64,000 nt of DNA from Winogradskyella jejuensis (GCF_900129745.1 NZ_FQWS01000001.1:372001-436000); one strand, 5' to 3'; positions 32,183 to 41,102 are shown, numbered from the stretch's first letter. Notes: generated by a model from the letters alone, not told the origin. Program-made: numbers and translations.

Positions 32183-34147
32183 TTAGTCTCCTAGAGACCA
32201 ACTCAATTCTATGTTAGAATTTGCAGGCGAAACTCTAACATATCCCTGCATTTCTTGGTGCAATGCAGAGCAAAAATCTGTACAATAGAACGGCCATACA
32301 CCTACTTGTTTTGGTTCCCAAAGCGATGTTTTAGTCTGTCCTGGCATAATCAATAACTCAGATGTGTTTTGACCTATCATTGAGAATCCGTGTGGTACAT
32401 CAAAGTCCTGCTCGTGGTTTGTAATATGGAAATATACTTTGTCTCCCACCTTGATACCTTCTATATTATCTGGTGTAAAGTGACTACGTATAGTTGACAT
32501 ATAGATGTGTACTTCTTTCCCTTTACGCTCTACACGCGCTTGGTCTGGACTTAATACCGCATATGGGTGCTTATTCTCATCGAGCCTATAGAATTTTTTA
32601 GCCTTAGGCTTTAATAAATCTGCAGGACAACCAGCAGCATAATGCGGCTCACCGTGTGTAGGGAAATCATATAACAACTCCATCTTTTCACCTGAGATAT
32701 CATAAATCTGAGCAGAGTGCTCCATTTCTGGCCCCACAGGAAGGTATCTATCTTTGGTAATCTTATTCATTGCTACTACGTACTTACCAAATGGCTTTTT
32801 AGAGTTACCTCCAGGTATCATCAAGTGACCCACAGAATAATAAGTAGGCTGTCTGTCTTTTACCTCCCAAGTGCCTAATTCCCATTTTACAACTTCTGAA
32901 GAGATGAAGAATGTAGTATACGCATTTCCTTTACCATCAAACTCTGTGTGCAATGGTCCTAAACCACCACTTTTTACAGTTCCTGCGAGTACATCTTCAA
33001 ATTTTAGAATAGGGATACCGTAAGCTTCACCATCAAACTTCTTTCCTTCAATAGCTGCTATCATATTATCAAATGAATGAACAGTAAGGTCTGCCGAAAG
33101 TTTACCGTTGCCGATAATGTAATTACCTGTTGGGTCTACATCACAACCGTGCGGAGACTTAGGCGTAGGTAAGAAAAACACTGCGCCTGGTACGTCTAAC
33201 GGATTTACCGTTAACACTTCTTTTTTCATAGTGCTGGTAGCCATATGAGTGGACTCATCATAGACATTATGAGCATAGTTTGCAGGTACTTTTGTACCAC
33301 CACCATTATTTACATACTCTTCTACTTTTTTCCAATTAATCGCTGCGATGAAATCTTTATCGTTTTGAGACGCATTTACTTCTTGTAGCGAGTTAGCCTC
33401 TTCAGTATTATATGTAGTGAAGAAGAACCAACCGTGAGATTTACCACGTCCAGGATGCGCAAGGTCATAGTTAAAACCTGGCATAATCAACTGGAATTTG
33501 ATATCCATATGACCGTGTTCTGGCTCTACACTAATAAAAGAAAGTGCTCCTTGAAAGTTTCCTTTGTACTCATTAATAGGCATATCACGCTGTGGAATTG
33601 GTACTGAAAAACGTGTGCCTGCTACTACATATTCAGAATTTTCAGTTACAAATGATGAACTGTGATTACCAGCACTATTAGGCACTTCGATAATTTCTTC
33701 TGTTTCAAAAGTACTCAGACTTATACGCGCGATTCTAGGGGTATTGTTACCATTAATAAAAATCCAGCGACCGTCTAGTTCTCCTGCAGTTTGTGAGATA
33801 TCTGGGTGATGCGCATCATCCCAAGGCACAAAACCGTGGGAGGTGTTGAGCATAGGTTTTGTCTCTTCAGAGTACCCATATCCAGAGGTAGGGAACTGCG
33901 AAAAAACAGGAATTTCCTTAAACATTCTGCCTGATGGTAAGCCATACACAGTCAAGTTACCACTATAACCGCCAGACATAAATGCGTAAAATTCATCGTG
34001 CTCTCCAGGAGCTACGTATACTTTTTCTGCAGCACTTGAATTTAATGCGCCGCTAGATTTACCTGATTGTCCATTATTATTGCCGCAACTTGTTAAAAAA
34101 AGCGTAGCACCTAATAAGGATAATAGTTGAAATTTATATTTTTTCAT
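32183..34147 (-). CDS. nosZ: Nitrous oxide reductase NosZ (clade II)
   Basis: Reduces N2O to N2 at the CuZ centre in the periplasm. 654 residues. The signal is a Sec lipoprotein type (ATLFLTSCGN), not Tat, which is the mark of clade II NosZ. The N-terminal beta propeller has WDDAHHPDISQTAGELDG and PHGCDVDPTGNY CuZ regions. The C-terminal cupredoxin has the CuA site FYCTDFCSALHQEMQG (C622, C626, H630, M633). It is preceded by cytochrome c and fasciclin genes on the same transcript. All copper ligands that can be checked by eye are intact. Confidence 0.96.
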   Translation of the reverse strand: MKKYKFQLLSLLGATLFLTSCGNNNGQSGKSSGALNSSAAEKVYVAPGEHDEFYAFMSGGYSGNLTVYGLPSGRMFKEIPVFSQFPTSGYGYSEETKPMLNTSHGFVPWDDAHHPDISQTAGELDGRWIFINGNNTPRIARISLSTFETEEIIEVPNSAGNHSSSFVTENSEYVVAGTRFSVPIPQRDMPINEYKGNFQGALSFISVEPEHGHMDIKFQLIMPGFNYDLAHPGRGKSHGWFFFTTYNTEEANSLQEVNASQNDKDFIAAINWKKVEEYVNNGGGTKVPANYAHNVYDESTHMATSTMKKEVLTVNPLDVPGAVFFLPTPKSPHGCDVDPTGNYIIGNGKLSADLTVHSFDNMIAAIEGKKFDGEAYGIPILKFEDVLAGTVKSGGLGPLHTEFDGKGNAYTTFFISSEVVKWELGTWEVKDRQPTYYSVGHLMIPGGNSKKPFGKYVVAMNKITKDRYLPVGPEMEHSAQIYDISGEKMELLYDFPTHGEPHYAAGCPADLLKPKAKKFYRLDENKHPYAVLSPDQARVERKGKEVHIYMSTIRSHFTPDNIEGIKVGDKVYFHITNHEQDFDVPHGFSMIGQNTSELLIMPGQTKTSLWEPKQVGVWPFYCTDFCSALHQEMQGYVRVSPANSNIELSWSLGD

Positions 34148-34187
34148 TGTTCTAATATTTAGTTGTTATCAATAATTAGTTGAAGTT

Positions 34188-34760
34188 CTATTGTGGTAAT
34201 ATTACTTTATCTACTACGTAAATGGTACCATTACTCGCTTTTACCGTACCTATGATTTTAGCGCCTCCTACATAGATGTCATCACCTTTGGTCTCGACTT
34301 GTACACTGGTATCATCTGCCTGACCTAGCTTTTTTACTTTTTTAAGCAGGTTCATATCATAATTACCTGCGGTAACGTGATGTTTAAGTATGGTCGCCAG
34401 CGTCTCTTTATTTTCAGGTTTTAATAGATTTTCTACAGTGCCAGATGGTAGCGCTTCAAAAGCTGCGTTAGTGGGTGCAAATACCATTAAGGGACCGGCG
34501 TTTACTAATGCATTCTCCAATTGAGCAGCTTGCACTGCTGCCACTAAGGTGGTGTGGTCAGGAGATTTTATCGCTATTTGTAATACATTAGGATTTGAAA
34601 CATTGTCCTCTACGAACGCCTGTCCTTGCTGGCTTTGGGGAGCCGCCTCAGCAGTTTTTGTGACACTCGTATTGCTTTGAGATGTTTCATTCTTACAGCT
34701 GTAAAAAAATACGAGCAGTACGGCTACAGGAATCAATTTGAAAAGATGGATAGTTTTCAT
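34188..34760 (-). CDS. Fasciclin (FAS1) domain lipoprotein
   Basis: 190 residues with a lipoprotein signal (LLVFFYSC, Cys22). One FAS1 domain is seen: SPDHTTLVAAVQAAQLENAL, then GPLMVFAPTNAAFEALP and TILKHHVTAGNYD, ending DKVILPQ. FAS1 proteins mediate adhesion, but fasciclin genes recur in Bacteroidota nos operons, where they may hold parts of the complex in the periplasm. It lies 6 nt from the cytochrome gene and 40 nt from nosZ. Confidence 0.9.
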   Translation of the reverse strand: MKTIHLFKLIPVAVLLVFFYSCKNETSQSNTSVTKTAEAAPQSQQGQAFVEDNVSNPNVLQIAIKSPDHTTLVAAVQAAQLENALVNAGPLMVFAPTNAAFEALPSGTVENLLKPENKETLATILKHHVTAGNYDMNLLKKVKKLGQADDTSVQVETKGDDIYVGGAKIIGTVKASNGTIYVVDKVILPQ

Positions 34761-34766
34761 AGTTGT

Positions 34767-35270
34767 TTATTTAAGGGTTCTAAAATATTCTAGGATATCA
34801 CGAGCTTGTTGCTCGGTCAAATTTTGATTTGCCATAGCAGCACCATTAAATTCAATCAACAAATCTTTTGCACACTGGTCTTCCTCTGTCATAAGCTTAG
34901 GGTCAAGAATCATATTCATAATCCACTCTGGACTACGACGTTCCATAATACCCGTAGGATTAGGACCTATAAAGCGTTTATTTGTTTTATGACAAGCTGT
35001 ACAATTAGTTTTAAATAGTGCAGCTCCTCTCTCTACCATAGCATTATCGATGGTGGCAGATAACTCCAAGTTTTTAATTTTACCTACACCTTTATTATCG
35101 AGTGTGATACGTTTTGATGCAGGCACCACATCAGATTTTGGTTCTTCTTTTTTGGTTTCAACTTTAGGCTTTTTACCATAGTTAACTCTTTCTTTTTTTT
35201 CCTCTTTACCGCCGCAGCTTATCAGAAAGCCCAGTGTAAATAATAGTGCGAGTCGCTGGATTGTTTTCAT
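34767..35270 (-). CDS. Mono-haem cytochrome c lipoprotein, first gene of the nos operon
   Basis: 167 residues with a lipoprotein signal (FLISCGGK, Cys19), a Lys/Glu-rich linker (25-50), and one class I haem site CTACH with a later Met ligand in MANQNL or LMTEED. It likely donates electrons to NosZ. The promoter lies 62-93 nt upstream and carries Fnr-like site C. Such a cytochrome c at the head of the operon is characteristic of clade II nos clusters. Confidence 0.88.
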   Translation of the reverse strand: MKTIQRLALLFTLGFLISCGGKEEKKERVNYGKKPKVETKKEEPKSDVVPASKRITLDNKGVGKIKNLELSATIDNAMVERGAALFKTNCTACHKTNKRFIGPNPTGIMERRSPEWIMNMILDPKLMTEEDQCAKDLLIEFNGAAMANQNLTEQQARDILEYFRTLK

Positions 35271-35331
35271 TGTTGTACTATTTAAATTATTGTTTTATGA
35301 CTCAAAGGAGGTTTATCTCGTTTTGATATAA

Positions 35332-35406
35332 CAAAAATAAAAGACCTTTTAGTCTGAAAAGATGACTTTTGTCATATAAAAGACCTTTTTATCTTTTTTA
35401 TATTTG
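35332..35406. promoter_or_regulatory. Divergent promoter with Fnr-like dyad (site C)
   Basis: The dyad ATGAC-TTTT-GTCAT (35362-35375) is perfect. The minus-strand box TATTTTTG (35332-35339) for the nos operon is centred 33 nt away; the plus-strand box TATATTTG (35399-35406) for rrf2 is centred 34 nt away. Repeats of AAAAGACCTTTT flank the dyad and may be Rrf2 binding sites. Confidence 0.72.
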
Positions 35407-35430
35407 TAAAAAAGAAATAGACGAACAATT

Positions 35431-35862
35431 ATGTTTTCAAAATCCTGTGAATATGGAATTAAAGCGCTTATTTATATAGCTAACCATTCCATTAAGGATA
35501 CTCGTGTAAACATACCTAATGTTGCAGATGCCATTGGTTCTCCTACCGCTTTTACAGCCAAGATTTTACAGCGACTTGTGCGTGGTGGTATTGTAAACTC
35601 TAAAAAAGGGCCAAAAGGTGGCTTTGCAATAACCAAGAAGAAAATCCCTCTAATAACACTTAAGGAAATAGTCACGATTATGGACGGTGATAACGTATAC
35701 AATGGTTGTGGTCTAGGTCTTAAAAAATGTAATGATGACAAACCTTGCCCATTACATAAAAATTTCAACCCTGTAAGGGATAAACTTACAATTATGTTAG
35801 AAAAAACTACGCTTAAAGATTTATCTGACCAGCTAGACGACGAGCATATTTTTTTAAAATAA
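35431..35862 (+). CDS. Rrf2-family regulator (NsrR/IscR-like)
   Basis: 143 residues. The winged HTH at the N terminus (CEYGIKALIYIANHS to KGPKGGFAITKK) has the G-P-x-G-G-F wing. Three Cys in CGLGLKKCNDDKPCPLH (near 93-108) match the [2Fe-2S] or [4Fe-4S] ligands of NsrR and IscR. It probably senses NO or redox state. It leads a run with the RIC gene, and its promoter is shared with the nos operon. I infer an NsrR-like function from context. Confidence 0.87.
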   Translation: MFSKSCEYGIKALIYIANHSIKDTRVNIPNVADAIGSPTAFTAKILQRLVRGGIVNSKKGPKGGFAITKKKIPLITLKEIVTIMDGDNVYNGCGLGLKKCNDDKPCPLHKNFNPVRDKLTIMLEKTTLKDLSDQLDDEHIFLK

Positions 35863-35882
35863 TAACTATAACAATTACAATT

Positions 35883-36604
35883 ATGACAGATTTAAAGGAA
35901 CAAGAAATAGGGCGATTTGTAGCTCAGGATTTTAGAACAGCTGCCGTATTTTCTGAATATGGTATTGATTTTTGCTGTAAAGGAAATAGAGCTCTCGCTA
36001 AGGTATGTGAGAAAAATGGAATCGCCGTTGACGAGATTTTAGAAAACTAAATATTGCAGTAAGTAAAGAAGTAAATCCATCCATAGACTACAAATCGTGG
36101 CCTCTGGACTTGCTTGCTACATATATTGAGAAAACGCACCACAAATATGTACAGAGTAAAATTCCTGTACTGCATCAATACCTAGCTAAACTTTGTAAAG
36201 TGCACGGAGAACGCCATCCAGAGTTATTAGAAATCAATACAGAGTTTCTTAAAGTATCAGAAGAGCTACTACAACATATGATGAAGGAAGAGCACATTCT
36301 ATTCCCTCAGATTAAAAGAATGGTGGCAAATATGGATAACAATACGCCTATGGAGCGAGGTCATTTTGGTACAGTAAAAAACCCAATTTCAATGATGGAG
36401 CACGAGCACGACAATGCAGGAGAAATTTTTAGAACCATCGCAAAGCTCACAAATAACTATACACCACCTGCTGATGCTTGTAATACGTATAAAGTAACCT
36501 TCTCTATGCTAGATGAGTTTGAAAAGGATTTACATTTGCATATTCATTTAGAGAATAACATCTTATTTCCTGGTGCCATAAAACTAGAACAATCTCTTTC
36601 ATAG
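35883..36604 (+). pseudogene. RIC/ScdA iron-sulphur repair di-iron protein, split by a frameshift
   Basis: RIC proteins repair iron-sulphur clusters damaged by NO. The N-terminal ScdA_N domain (35883-36050, 55 residues, with GIDFCCKGNRALAKVCE) stops at TAA 36048-36050. The hemerythrin domain continues in another frame up to 36604 with HHKYVQSKIPVLHQYL, HMMKEEHILFPQI and MMEHEHDNAGEI. The second frame is open from before the stop and would join as ENLNIAVSKEVNPSIDYKSW if one base were added at about 36047-36050. The two parts are otherwise well preserved. Either a recent mutation or a base-calling error is likely. Confidence 0.85.
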
Positions 36605-36631
36605 CAATCCTTTTTTAAAGGAAATAAACAT

Positions 36632-36686
36632 AAAGTCTTTTGTTATTATTCTAAGATATGACGAATCATAACAAAAGACTTTTTTA
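36632..36686 (+). terminator. Strong hairpin terminator before the globin gene
   Basis: A perfect 15-bp stem: AAAGTCTTTTGTTAT (36632-36646) with ATAACAAAAGACTTT (36668-36682), followed by more T. The 21-nt loop contains a nested palindrome TATGA-CGAA-TCATA (36657-36670). It lies 27 nt after the RIC gene and 10 nt before the globin start, so the globin would need its own signal or read-through. Confidence 0.78.
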
Positions 36687-36696
36687 AAACACTATT

Positions 36697-37083
36697 ATGA
36701 CAACCATTGAAAACAGAGCCGATATTTCCTTTCTCGTGCATACATTTTATGCTGAAATAAGAAAAGACGCTTTGCTAGGGCCAATTTTTAACAGCCACAT
36801 TTCTGAAAACCAATGGCCAGAACATCTGGAAAAGCTAACCGATTTCTGGGAGACAAATCTCTTTGGCATCCCAAAATTCAAGGGTAATCCAACTCAAAAA
36901 CACTTAGGCGTTGATAGAAATCTGCATCACAAAACTTCTCAAGTTCATTTTGGACAATGGCTCAACCTTTGGTTTCAAACCATTGATGCGCATTTTGAAG
37001 GTGTAACTGCAACAAAAGCAAAAGAAGCGGCTAGACGAATGGCTCACGGTCAGTTTATGGCCATATATAATCACAGACCGTAA
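36697..37083 (+). CDS. Group III truncated haemoglobin
   Basis: 128 residues. It has ISFLVHTFYAEIRKDALLGPIF, the F/Y at B9-B10, the proximal His in LGVDRNLHHKTSQVHF and Trp at G8 (FGQWLNLWF), all typical of group III truncated globins. These globins bind O2 and NO and act in NO detoxification. It lies between the RIC gene and a cupin gene and starts directly after a strong hairpin. It is cytoplasmic. Confidence 0.88.
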   Translation: MTTIENRADISFLVHTFYAEIRKDALLGPIFNSHISENQWPEHLEKLTDFWETNLFGIPKFKGNPTQKHLGVDRNLHHKTSQVHFGQWLNLWFQTIDAHFEGVTATKAKEAARRMAHGQFMAIYNHRP

Positions 37084-37109
37084 AAATTAAATTTTAAAAA
37101 TATTACCCT

Positions 37110-37451
37110 ATGAAAACAGCAAACCTTTATTCCGGCTTAGAATACAACCCTGAAAAACCAATTGTTAACGTACTTTTTGAAACCTCTTTTACCAAAGAAA
37201 TACGAATTGCTATGCAAGAGGGAACTTTAATGAAAGAACATAAAACATCTTTCCCTATTGTGGTTGAAGTTGTAGCAGGCGTAGTCGATTTTGGTGTAAA
37301 CAATGAAACCTTACATTTAGAAAAAGGAAATCTAATTGCTTTAGAACCTAATGTCCCTCACGATTTAAAAGCAATCAAGAATAGTGTTATTAGATTAACA
37401 CTTACAAAAAATGACCAAACTAGTAGAGTGCAAGATGTAGCTAGTAAGTAA
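37110..37451 (+). CDS. Small cupin-domain protein
   Basis: 113 residues with one cupin barrel. Motif 1 is reduced (GTLMKEHKTSFPIVVEVVAGVVDFG), and motif 2 is LEKGNLIALEPNVPHDLKA with the last metal His. It may bind Fe or Mn, or act as a sensor or dioxygenase. It follows the globin gene by 26 nt and ends before a bidirectional terminator and a palindrome. I cannot assign a substrate. Confidence 0.8.
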   Translation: MKTANLYSGLEYNPEKPIVNVLFETSFTKEIRIAMQEGTLMKEHKTSFPIVVEVVAGVVDFGVNNETLHLEKGNLIALEPNVPHDLKAIKNSVIRLTLTKNDQTSRVQDVASK

Positions 37452-37514
37452 CTAAGCATAGTTTTAATACGCTTTTCTGCTCTGCTATCCGTTTGGTCGC
37501 GAATCATACGAATT

Positions 37515-37530
37515 CGCTTTCGCGAAAGCG
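37515..37530. repeat. CGCTTTCGCGAAAGCG palindrome, intergenic copy
   Basis: Perfect 16-bp palindrome between convergent genes, 15 nt before the terminator hairpin. Confidence 0.92.
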
Positions 37531-37544
37531 TAAAAATCCAAACT

Positions 37545-37580
37545 AAAAAAGCCCTATGATATCAATCCATAGGGCTTTTA
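37545..37580. terminator. Bidirectional terminator between cupin and lipoprotein genes
   Basis: AAAAGCCCTATG (to 37558) pairs with CATAGGGCTTTT (37568-37579). A- and T-runs at both ends allow termination of both the plus-strand cupin transcript and the minus-strand lipoprotein transcript. Confidence 0.85.
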
Positions 37581-37604
37581 ACTTCAACTAAAATAAACTA
37601 AAAT

Positions 37605-38456
37605 CTAGAACTCAAAATCAAAATACAAACTACTTTCTGGGTTCGTATCTGTTACTGTTTCGCCTTTAAGTACATCACCACTCTCATTGTATAGCATCAG
37701 GTTTACTTTCCAGTAACCAGTCATCGTTAATGAAAGTTTGCCATCATACATTTGGGTAGCGCTATTATACGTTAAATCTTCATTATTAGGTGAGCTGTGA
37801 TTGCCCATTCCTGGCATTCTTGGGTCTACGGTAATTGTATAATTCTCTACAGGTGTGAAGGTCATCATATTTTCCATTTTGTATAGCGCTGCTGTAAAAT
37901 CATTTACCATCACATCTGGATTACTAGGACTTACCATTGCAAGTACATATCTACTGCCGTCTGTTGCCATAAAAGAGCTCACGCGCTTCATACCATCTGC
38001 AGGTGGTAAAACATCAATAATATCCATAGCTTCATAAGACACCCCATTAATTTCGTAATTAAATTTTAAATCCCAGTATTCTGTATCATTTCCTGGCATT
38101 TGGAAGATGATAAATCCTTTTGCTACATTAGGAAATTCTGAATTTGTAATTGTAGATTTTGGGCACGAGTGCATCATACTTGTCATATGCATTACTGGCG
38201 TCCAGTCTATCGTTGGGTTATCAAAATAGGTGTCAGTCGTATTATCTTTTATACGCACGGCTAGTTCGTTATACCCTATCGTAAACTGATTGTCTGCACT
38301 ATAAATTTCTATAGTGTGGTCATTTGCGGTCATAGATTTAACGAGTAGTAAATCTGCTACAGGGTTTTCTTCAAAGAGGTCATCATCTTCGGTAGAACAA
38401 GAGGCTAGAGTAAGCACTAGGCAAAGAATTGGGAATATATGTTTTATAGTTTTCAT
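37605..38456 (-). CDS. Met/His-rich surface lipoprotein beside the copper receptor
   Basis: 283 residues with a lipoprotein signal (VLTLASCSTEDDD, Cys20; the acidic residues after Cys suggest surface export). The mature part is beta-rich and has Met/His clusters: HMTSMMHSCPKS (near 89-100) and MPGMGNHSSPN (near 215), which look like copper ligands. It follows the OprC/NosA-like receptor gene by 38 nt. It would be a partner that captures copper at the surface. No named family is recognised. Confidence 0.68.
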   Translation of the reverse strand: MKTIKHIFPILCLVLTLASCSTEDDDLFEENPVADLLLVKSMTANDHTIEIYSADNQFTIGYNELAVRIKDNTTDTYFDNPTIDWTPVMHMTSMMHSCPKSTITNSEFPNVAKGFIIFQMPGNDTEYWDLKFNYEINGVSYEAMDIIDVLPPADGMKRVSSFMATDGSRYVLAMVSPSNPDVMVNDFTAALYKMENMMTFTPVENYTITVDPRMPGMGNHSSPNNEDLTYNSATQMYDGKLSLTMTGYWKVNLMLYNESGDVLKGETVTDTNPESSLYFDFEF

Positions 38457-38494
38457 AATAATTGGATTTAATTGTGTTGTTTAAAATTTTGGTT

Positions 38495-40594
38495 TTAACC
38501 GATTTTATAAGATAAAGTGAAGTGAATATTGCGACCTATTCTTGGTATGTTATTCCAGTCTGCATAGGTGGAATAAAACGTGTCAAAAATATTCTGCACA
38601 CCTGCTTTTACATAAAATGTGTTTTTTGAAATAAGAAATGTTTTACCCATTGATATTCCAAAAACAGTGTAGGCATCTGTCTGATTCTCACCAAAAATGG
38701 GATTAAAGTTCACTTGTTTTGTTGCACCTTGCATCTCCAAGCCAGCCGTAAAAGTACTTTTGTGATAGCTTAATGCACCGCCATAGGCTACTGGACTAAT
38801 AAATGGAAGATTACGGTCGTCACTATCAATTCCTCTATGATAAGAGATACCTCCATTCCATTTTAAGTGTTTGTTAATTTTATACTCTGTATTTAAATAT
38901 AGGTTACTTATTGTAGCATCGTTTAGGTTACGATAAATCTTTACACCATCTGCGCCTATTGTCATTGTACTTAAACCTTGTTCTACCTCACCTATAATAT
39001 AATTAGGCATTCTAAATACATTACCACTTACACCTATTTTTAGCTTTTTGCTTTTGTAACTTACTGCTCCGTTAAATTCTATGGCTTGCTCATTGTTTAG
39101 TTCAGGATTTCCTATATAATCGTGATTATCTGAGCTATTAAATAAGTAAAAGCCAAAACCTTCAGAAACCGATGGTGCACGTGTTGCATACGATGCTCCA
39201 ACGGAAACATCAAAAGACTTTACTTTTTTAGAGTATAATAAAGATACACTGGATAAAAATCTATTTTGTGAAGCTTCCATTTCTGGGTAAAAAATCTGCA
39301 AACTATTAAGCCCAAAATCATCTGCCACAAAATTGTTTTGATAAGAAAGGCGTGTTGCTAGTTTTAATTTCGCTTTCCCGAAAGCGATGTTATCCTCCAC
39401 GTAAATCCCTGTATTAAGTGTACGCACATCAGGCCAGGTGAGCATAAACATTGGGCTTTGGCTAGGGTCATTAGGATACATTGTCATCTCTGCAAGAGAG
39501 CGATTGTAAAAACCGTCTGCCTTGAACAGAAATTGATGTTTTTCCTTTTTAAGACTCGCCTGACTGTAAAAGCCATAGGTATCGCTCCATCCCGGCATAT
39601 CCATACGGATAGGTACATCTGGACGTTGTGAATCGTCCATAATGTGCGTGATGGAATTTGCATATAGCTTCGTTGCCCAATTAGTAAGTGGTCCTAGTGA
39701 AACCTGCTCATAAGCAACCGAACCTATAATACCTCGAGCGAGCGAGACATCCATTGGCAATGCCGGATAACCTACATCCCGAGCTTCGTCAAAGATGAAT
39801 GTAGCACTTAGTTTGCTATTTTCATTGAGTAACAAACCTCCATTAAACGAGAGGTTATACTTTGTAAATTGTGAGTACAAAACTTCTTCTCCACCACCTG
39901 CTGAATAATTTTCGGCATCACGGTAAATGATATCTGCATCTACATAAAACTTCTCGTCAGAAAAATTAATATCTGCACCTACTATTTTTTGCTCATTGTT
40001 AGATTCAAAACCATCCTCGATACTTACTCTGAGATAGTCTTCTTTAAAACCTGTTTTATCCAGTTCTAAATCTATAGCACCACCTACACAATTGCCTTGC
40101 TCACTTCCTTCCTGTCCAGAAGAGACCGTGACTTTTGACAAATTAGATACATCTACATAAGAGGTAATAGGGTCCATTTTATCTGTACAAGCGGCGAAAA
40201 TGCGCATACCATCTATGGTAACAGATAAACGTTCAGTAGCCATATTGTTCACATTAGGTTCCCACGCATAGGCACCGCGCTTAATCATTGTAATTTGTTG
40301 CGCTTTTTCTAGGTACTCATCCACAGAGGAGAGCGGTTTAGACTGTCTCTGGTAAGTGAGTTTCTTTTTAGGAGCCACAACAATGACTTCGGAAAGCCGT
40401 TGAATTTTTGTGGAATCCATACAAACCTCTACACATTTCATAGCGCAGCTTGCAGCGCATATATTAGGTTTCTTTTCTTGTCCATAACTGCTTAAGTAAA
40501 GTGCAGAAAAAAACAAGGTGAGATATAGTTTTTGCTGGAAAGAAACTCTTAAAAATGGGCATAAGAATCCTTTCAAATCTTTGATAGGTATCAT
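38495..40594 (-). CDS. TonB-dependent copper receptor (OprC/NosA-like)
   Basis: 699 residues. A signal region, a Cys-rich N terminus (CAASCAMKCVEVC, about 47-59), a TonB box near LSEVIVVAP, a plug with TIDGMRIFAACTDKMDPITSY, and a 22-strand barrel ending in F-T-L-S-Y-K-I-G. The A-C-T-D-K-M-D-P-I-T-S-Y segment matches that of OprC and NosA, the outer-membrane receptors needed for copper supply to N2O reductase. It is preceded by a small secreted-protein gene and followed by a Met/His-rich lipoprotein gene. The variant palindrome at 39371 is in its barrel. Confidence 0.86.
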   Translation of the reverse strand: MIPIKDLKGFLCPFLRVSFQQKLYLTLFFSALYLSSYGQEKKPNICAASCAMKCVEVCMDSTKIQRLSEVIVVAPKKKLTYQRQSKPLSSVDEYLEKAQQITMIKRGAYAWEPNVNNMATERLSVTIDGMRIFAACTDKMDPITSYVDVSNLSKVTVSSGQEGSEQGNCVGGAIDLELDKTGFKEDYLRVSIEDGFESNNEQKIVGADINFSDEKFYVDADIIYRDAENYSAGGGEEVLYSQFTKYNLSFNGGLLLNENSKLSATFIFDEARDVGYPALPMDVSLARGIIGSVAYEQVSLGPLTNWATKLYANSITHIMDDSQRPDVPIRMDMPGWSDTYGFYSQASLKKEKHQFLFKADGFYNRSLAEMTMYPNDPSQSPMFMLTWPDVRTLNTGIYVEDNIAFGKAKLKLATRLSYQNNFVADDFGLNSLQIFYPEMEASQNRFLSSVSLLYSKKVKSFDVSVGASYATRAPSVSEGFGFYLFNSSDNHDYIGNPELNNEQAIEFNGAVSYKSKKLKIGVSGNVFRMPNYIIGEVEQGLSTMTIGADGVKIYRNLNDATISNLYLNTEYKINKHLKWNGGISYHRGIDSDDRNLPFISPVAYGGALSYHKSTFTAGLEMQGATKQVNFNPIFGENQTDAYTVFGISMGKTFLISKNTFYVKAGVQNIFDTFYSTYADWNNIPRIGRNIHFTLSYKIG
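39371..39386. repeat. Variant palindrome CGCTTTCCCGAAAGCG (one mismatch), coding copy
   Basis: It differs from the consensus at one central base. In the receptor gene it reads as A-F-G-K-A in place of A-F-A-K-A. Confidence 0.75.
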
Positions 40595-40687
40595 AGAGAT
40601 GATGATTAAATAGTTTATAAATGCTGGCGATACGGAAATTATCCCCTAATTGGGAGACTCGTATGACATTCAGCTGAAGTTGGGTAA

Positions 40688-41062
40688 CTATAAAATCTTA
40701 GGAGGTGGAGAAGTGATATCACAAAATAACTTACTATAGCAATTTTGTGTATTGTTATAATTCTGTTGTGTTTGCGTTATTAATAATTGAGAAACCTCAT
40801 AATTCTCTTCGGACTGACAGAATAGAACTACTGGTATTTCTATTTTATCTTGAGAGTTAAAAGGCATATCCTCGGATTCCTGAGCTTCTTTTGCCAACTG
40901 CTTACTCAAATAACATTTACCATTACATTTAAGTTCTGGTTTGTCCTTGTTCTCACATAGTACTTTAATAATGTAGTCATAGTTTGCCGCATAATCTACC
41001 ACAGGCCAGAAAGGCTTAAATAGCATTGTAAGAGCAACTAATATGAGGACTACACTTTTCAT
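40688..41062 (-). CDS. Small hypothetical membrane-anchored/secreted protein
   Basis: 124 residues. It has an N-terminal hydrophobic segment (VVLILVALTMLFKPFWPVV) and a periplasmic part with ENKDKPELKCNGKCYLSKQL and five further Cys or Met/Cys positions. Homologues are common beside TonB receptors in Bacteroidota, but the role is unknown; the C-x3-C pattern could bind copper. It is the first gene of the receptor transcript, 93 nt before the receptor gene, and has Fnr-like site D upstream. Confidence 0.65.
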   Translation of the reverse strand: MKSVVLILVALTMLFKPFWPVVDYAANYDYIIKVLCENKDKPELKCNGKCYLSKQLAKEAQESEDMPFNSQDKIEIPVVLFCQSEENYEVSQLLITQTQQNYNNTQNCYSKLFCDITSPPPKIL

Positions 41063-41102
41063 ATTAAATAGTGATAGGACAGTTTTTATCCTAATTATGC
41101 TA

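Noticed and set aside
36030-36060. Programmed -1 frameshifting in the RIC gene
   Set aside because: The shift is in the -1 direction, but the codons there (GAA AAC TAA) do not form a standard X-XXY-YYZ slippery heptamer and no downstream stem-loop is evident. A mutation or read error is simpler.
36657-36670. TATGA-CGAA-TCATA as an eighth Fnr-like site
   Set aside because: The half sites are two bases closer than in the other dyads, no box lies 33 nt away, and it lies in the loop of a strong hairpin.
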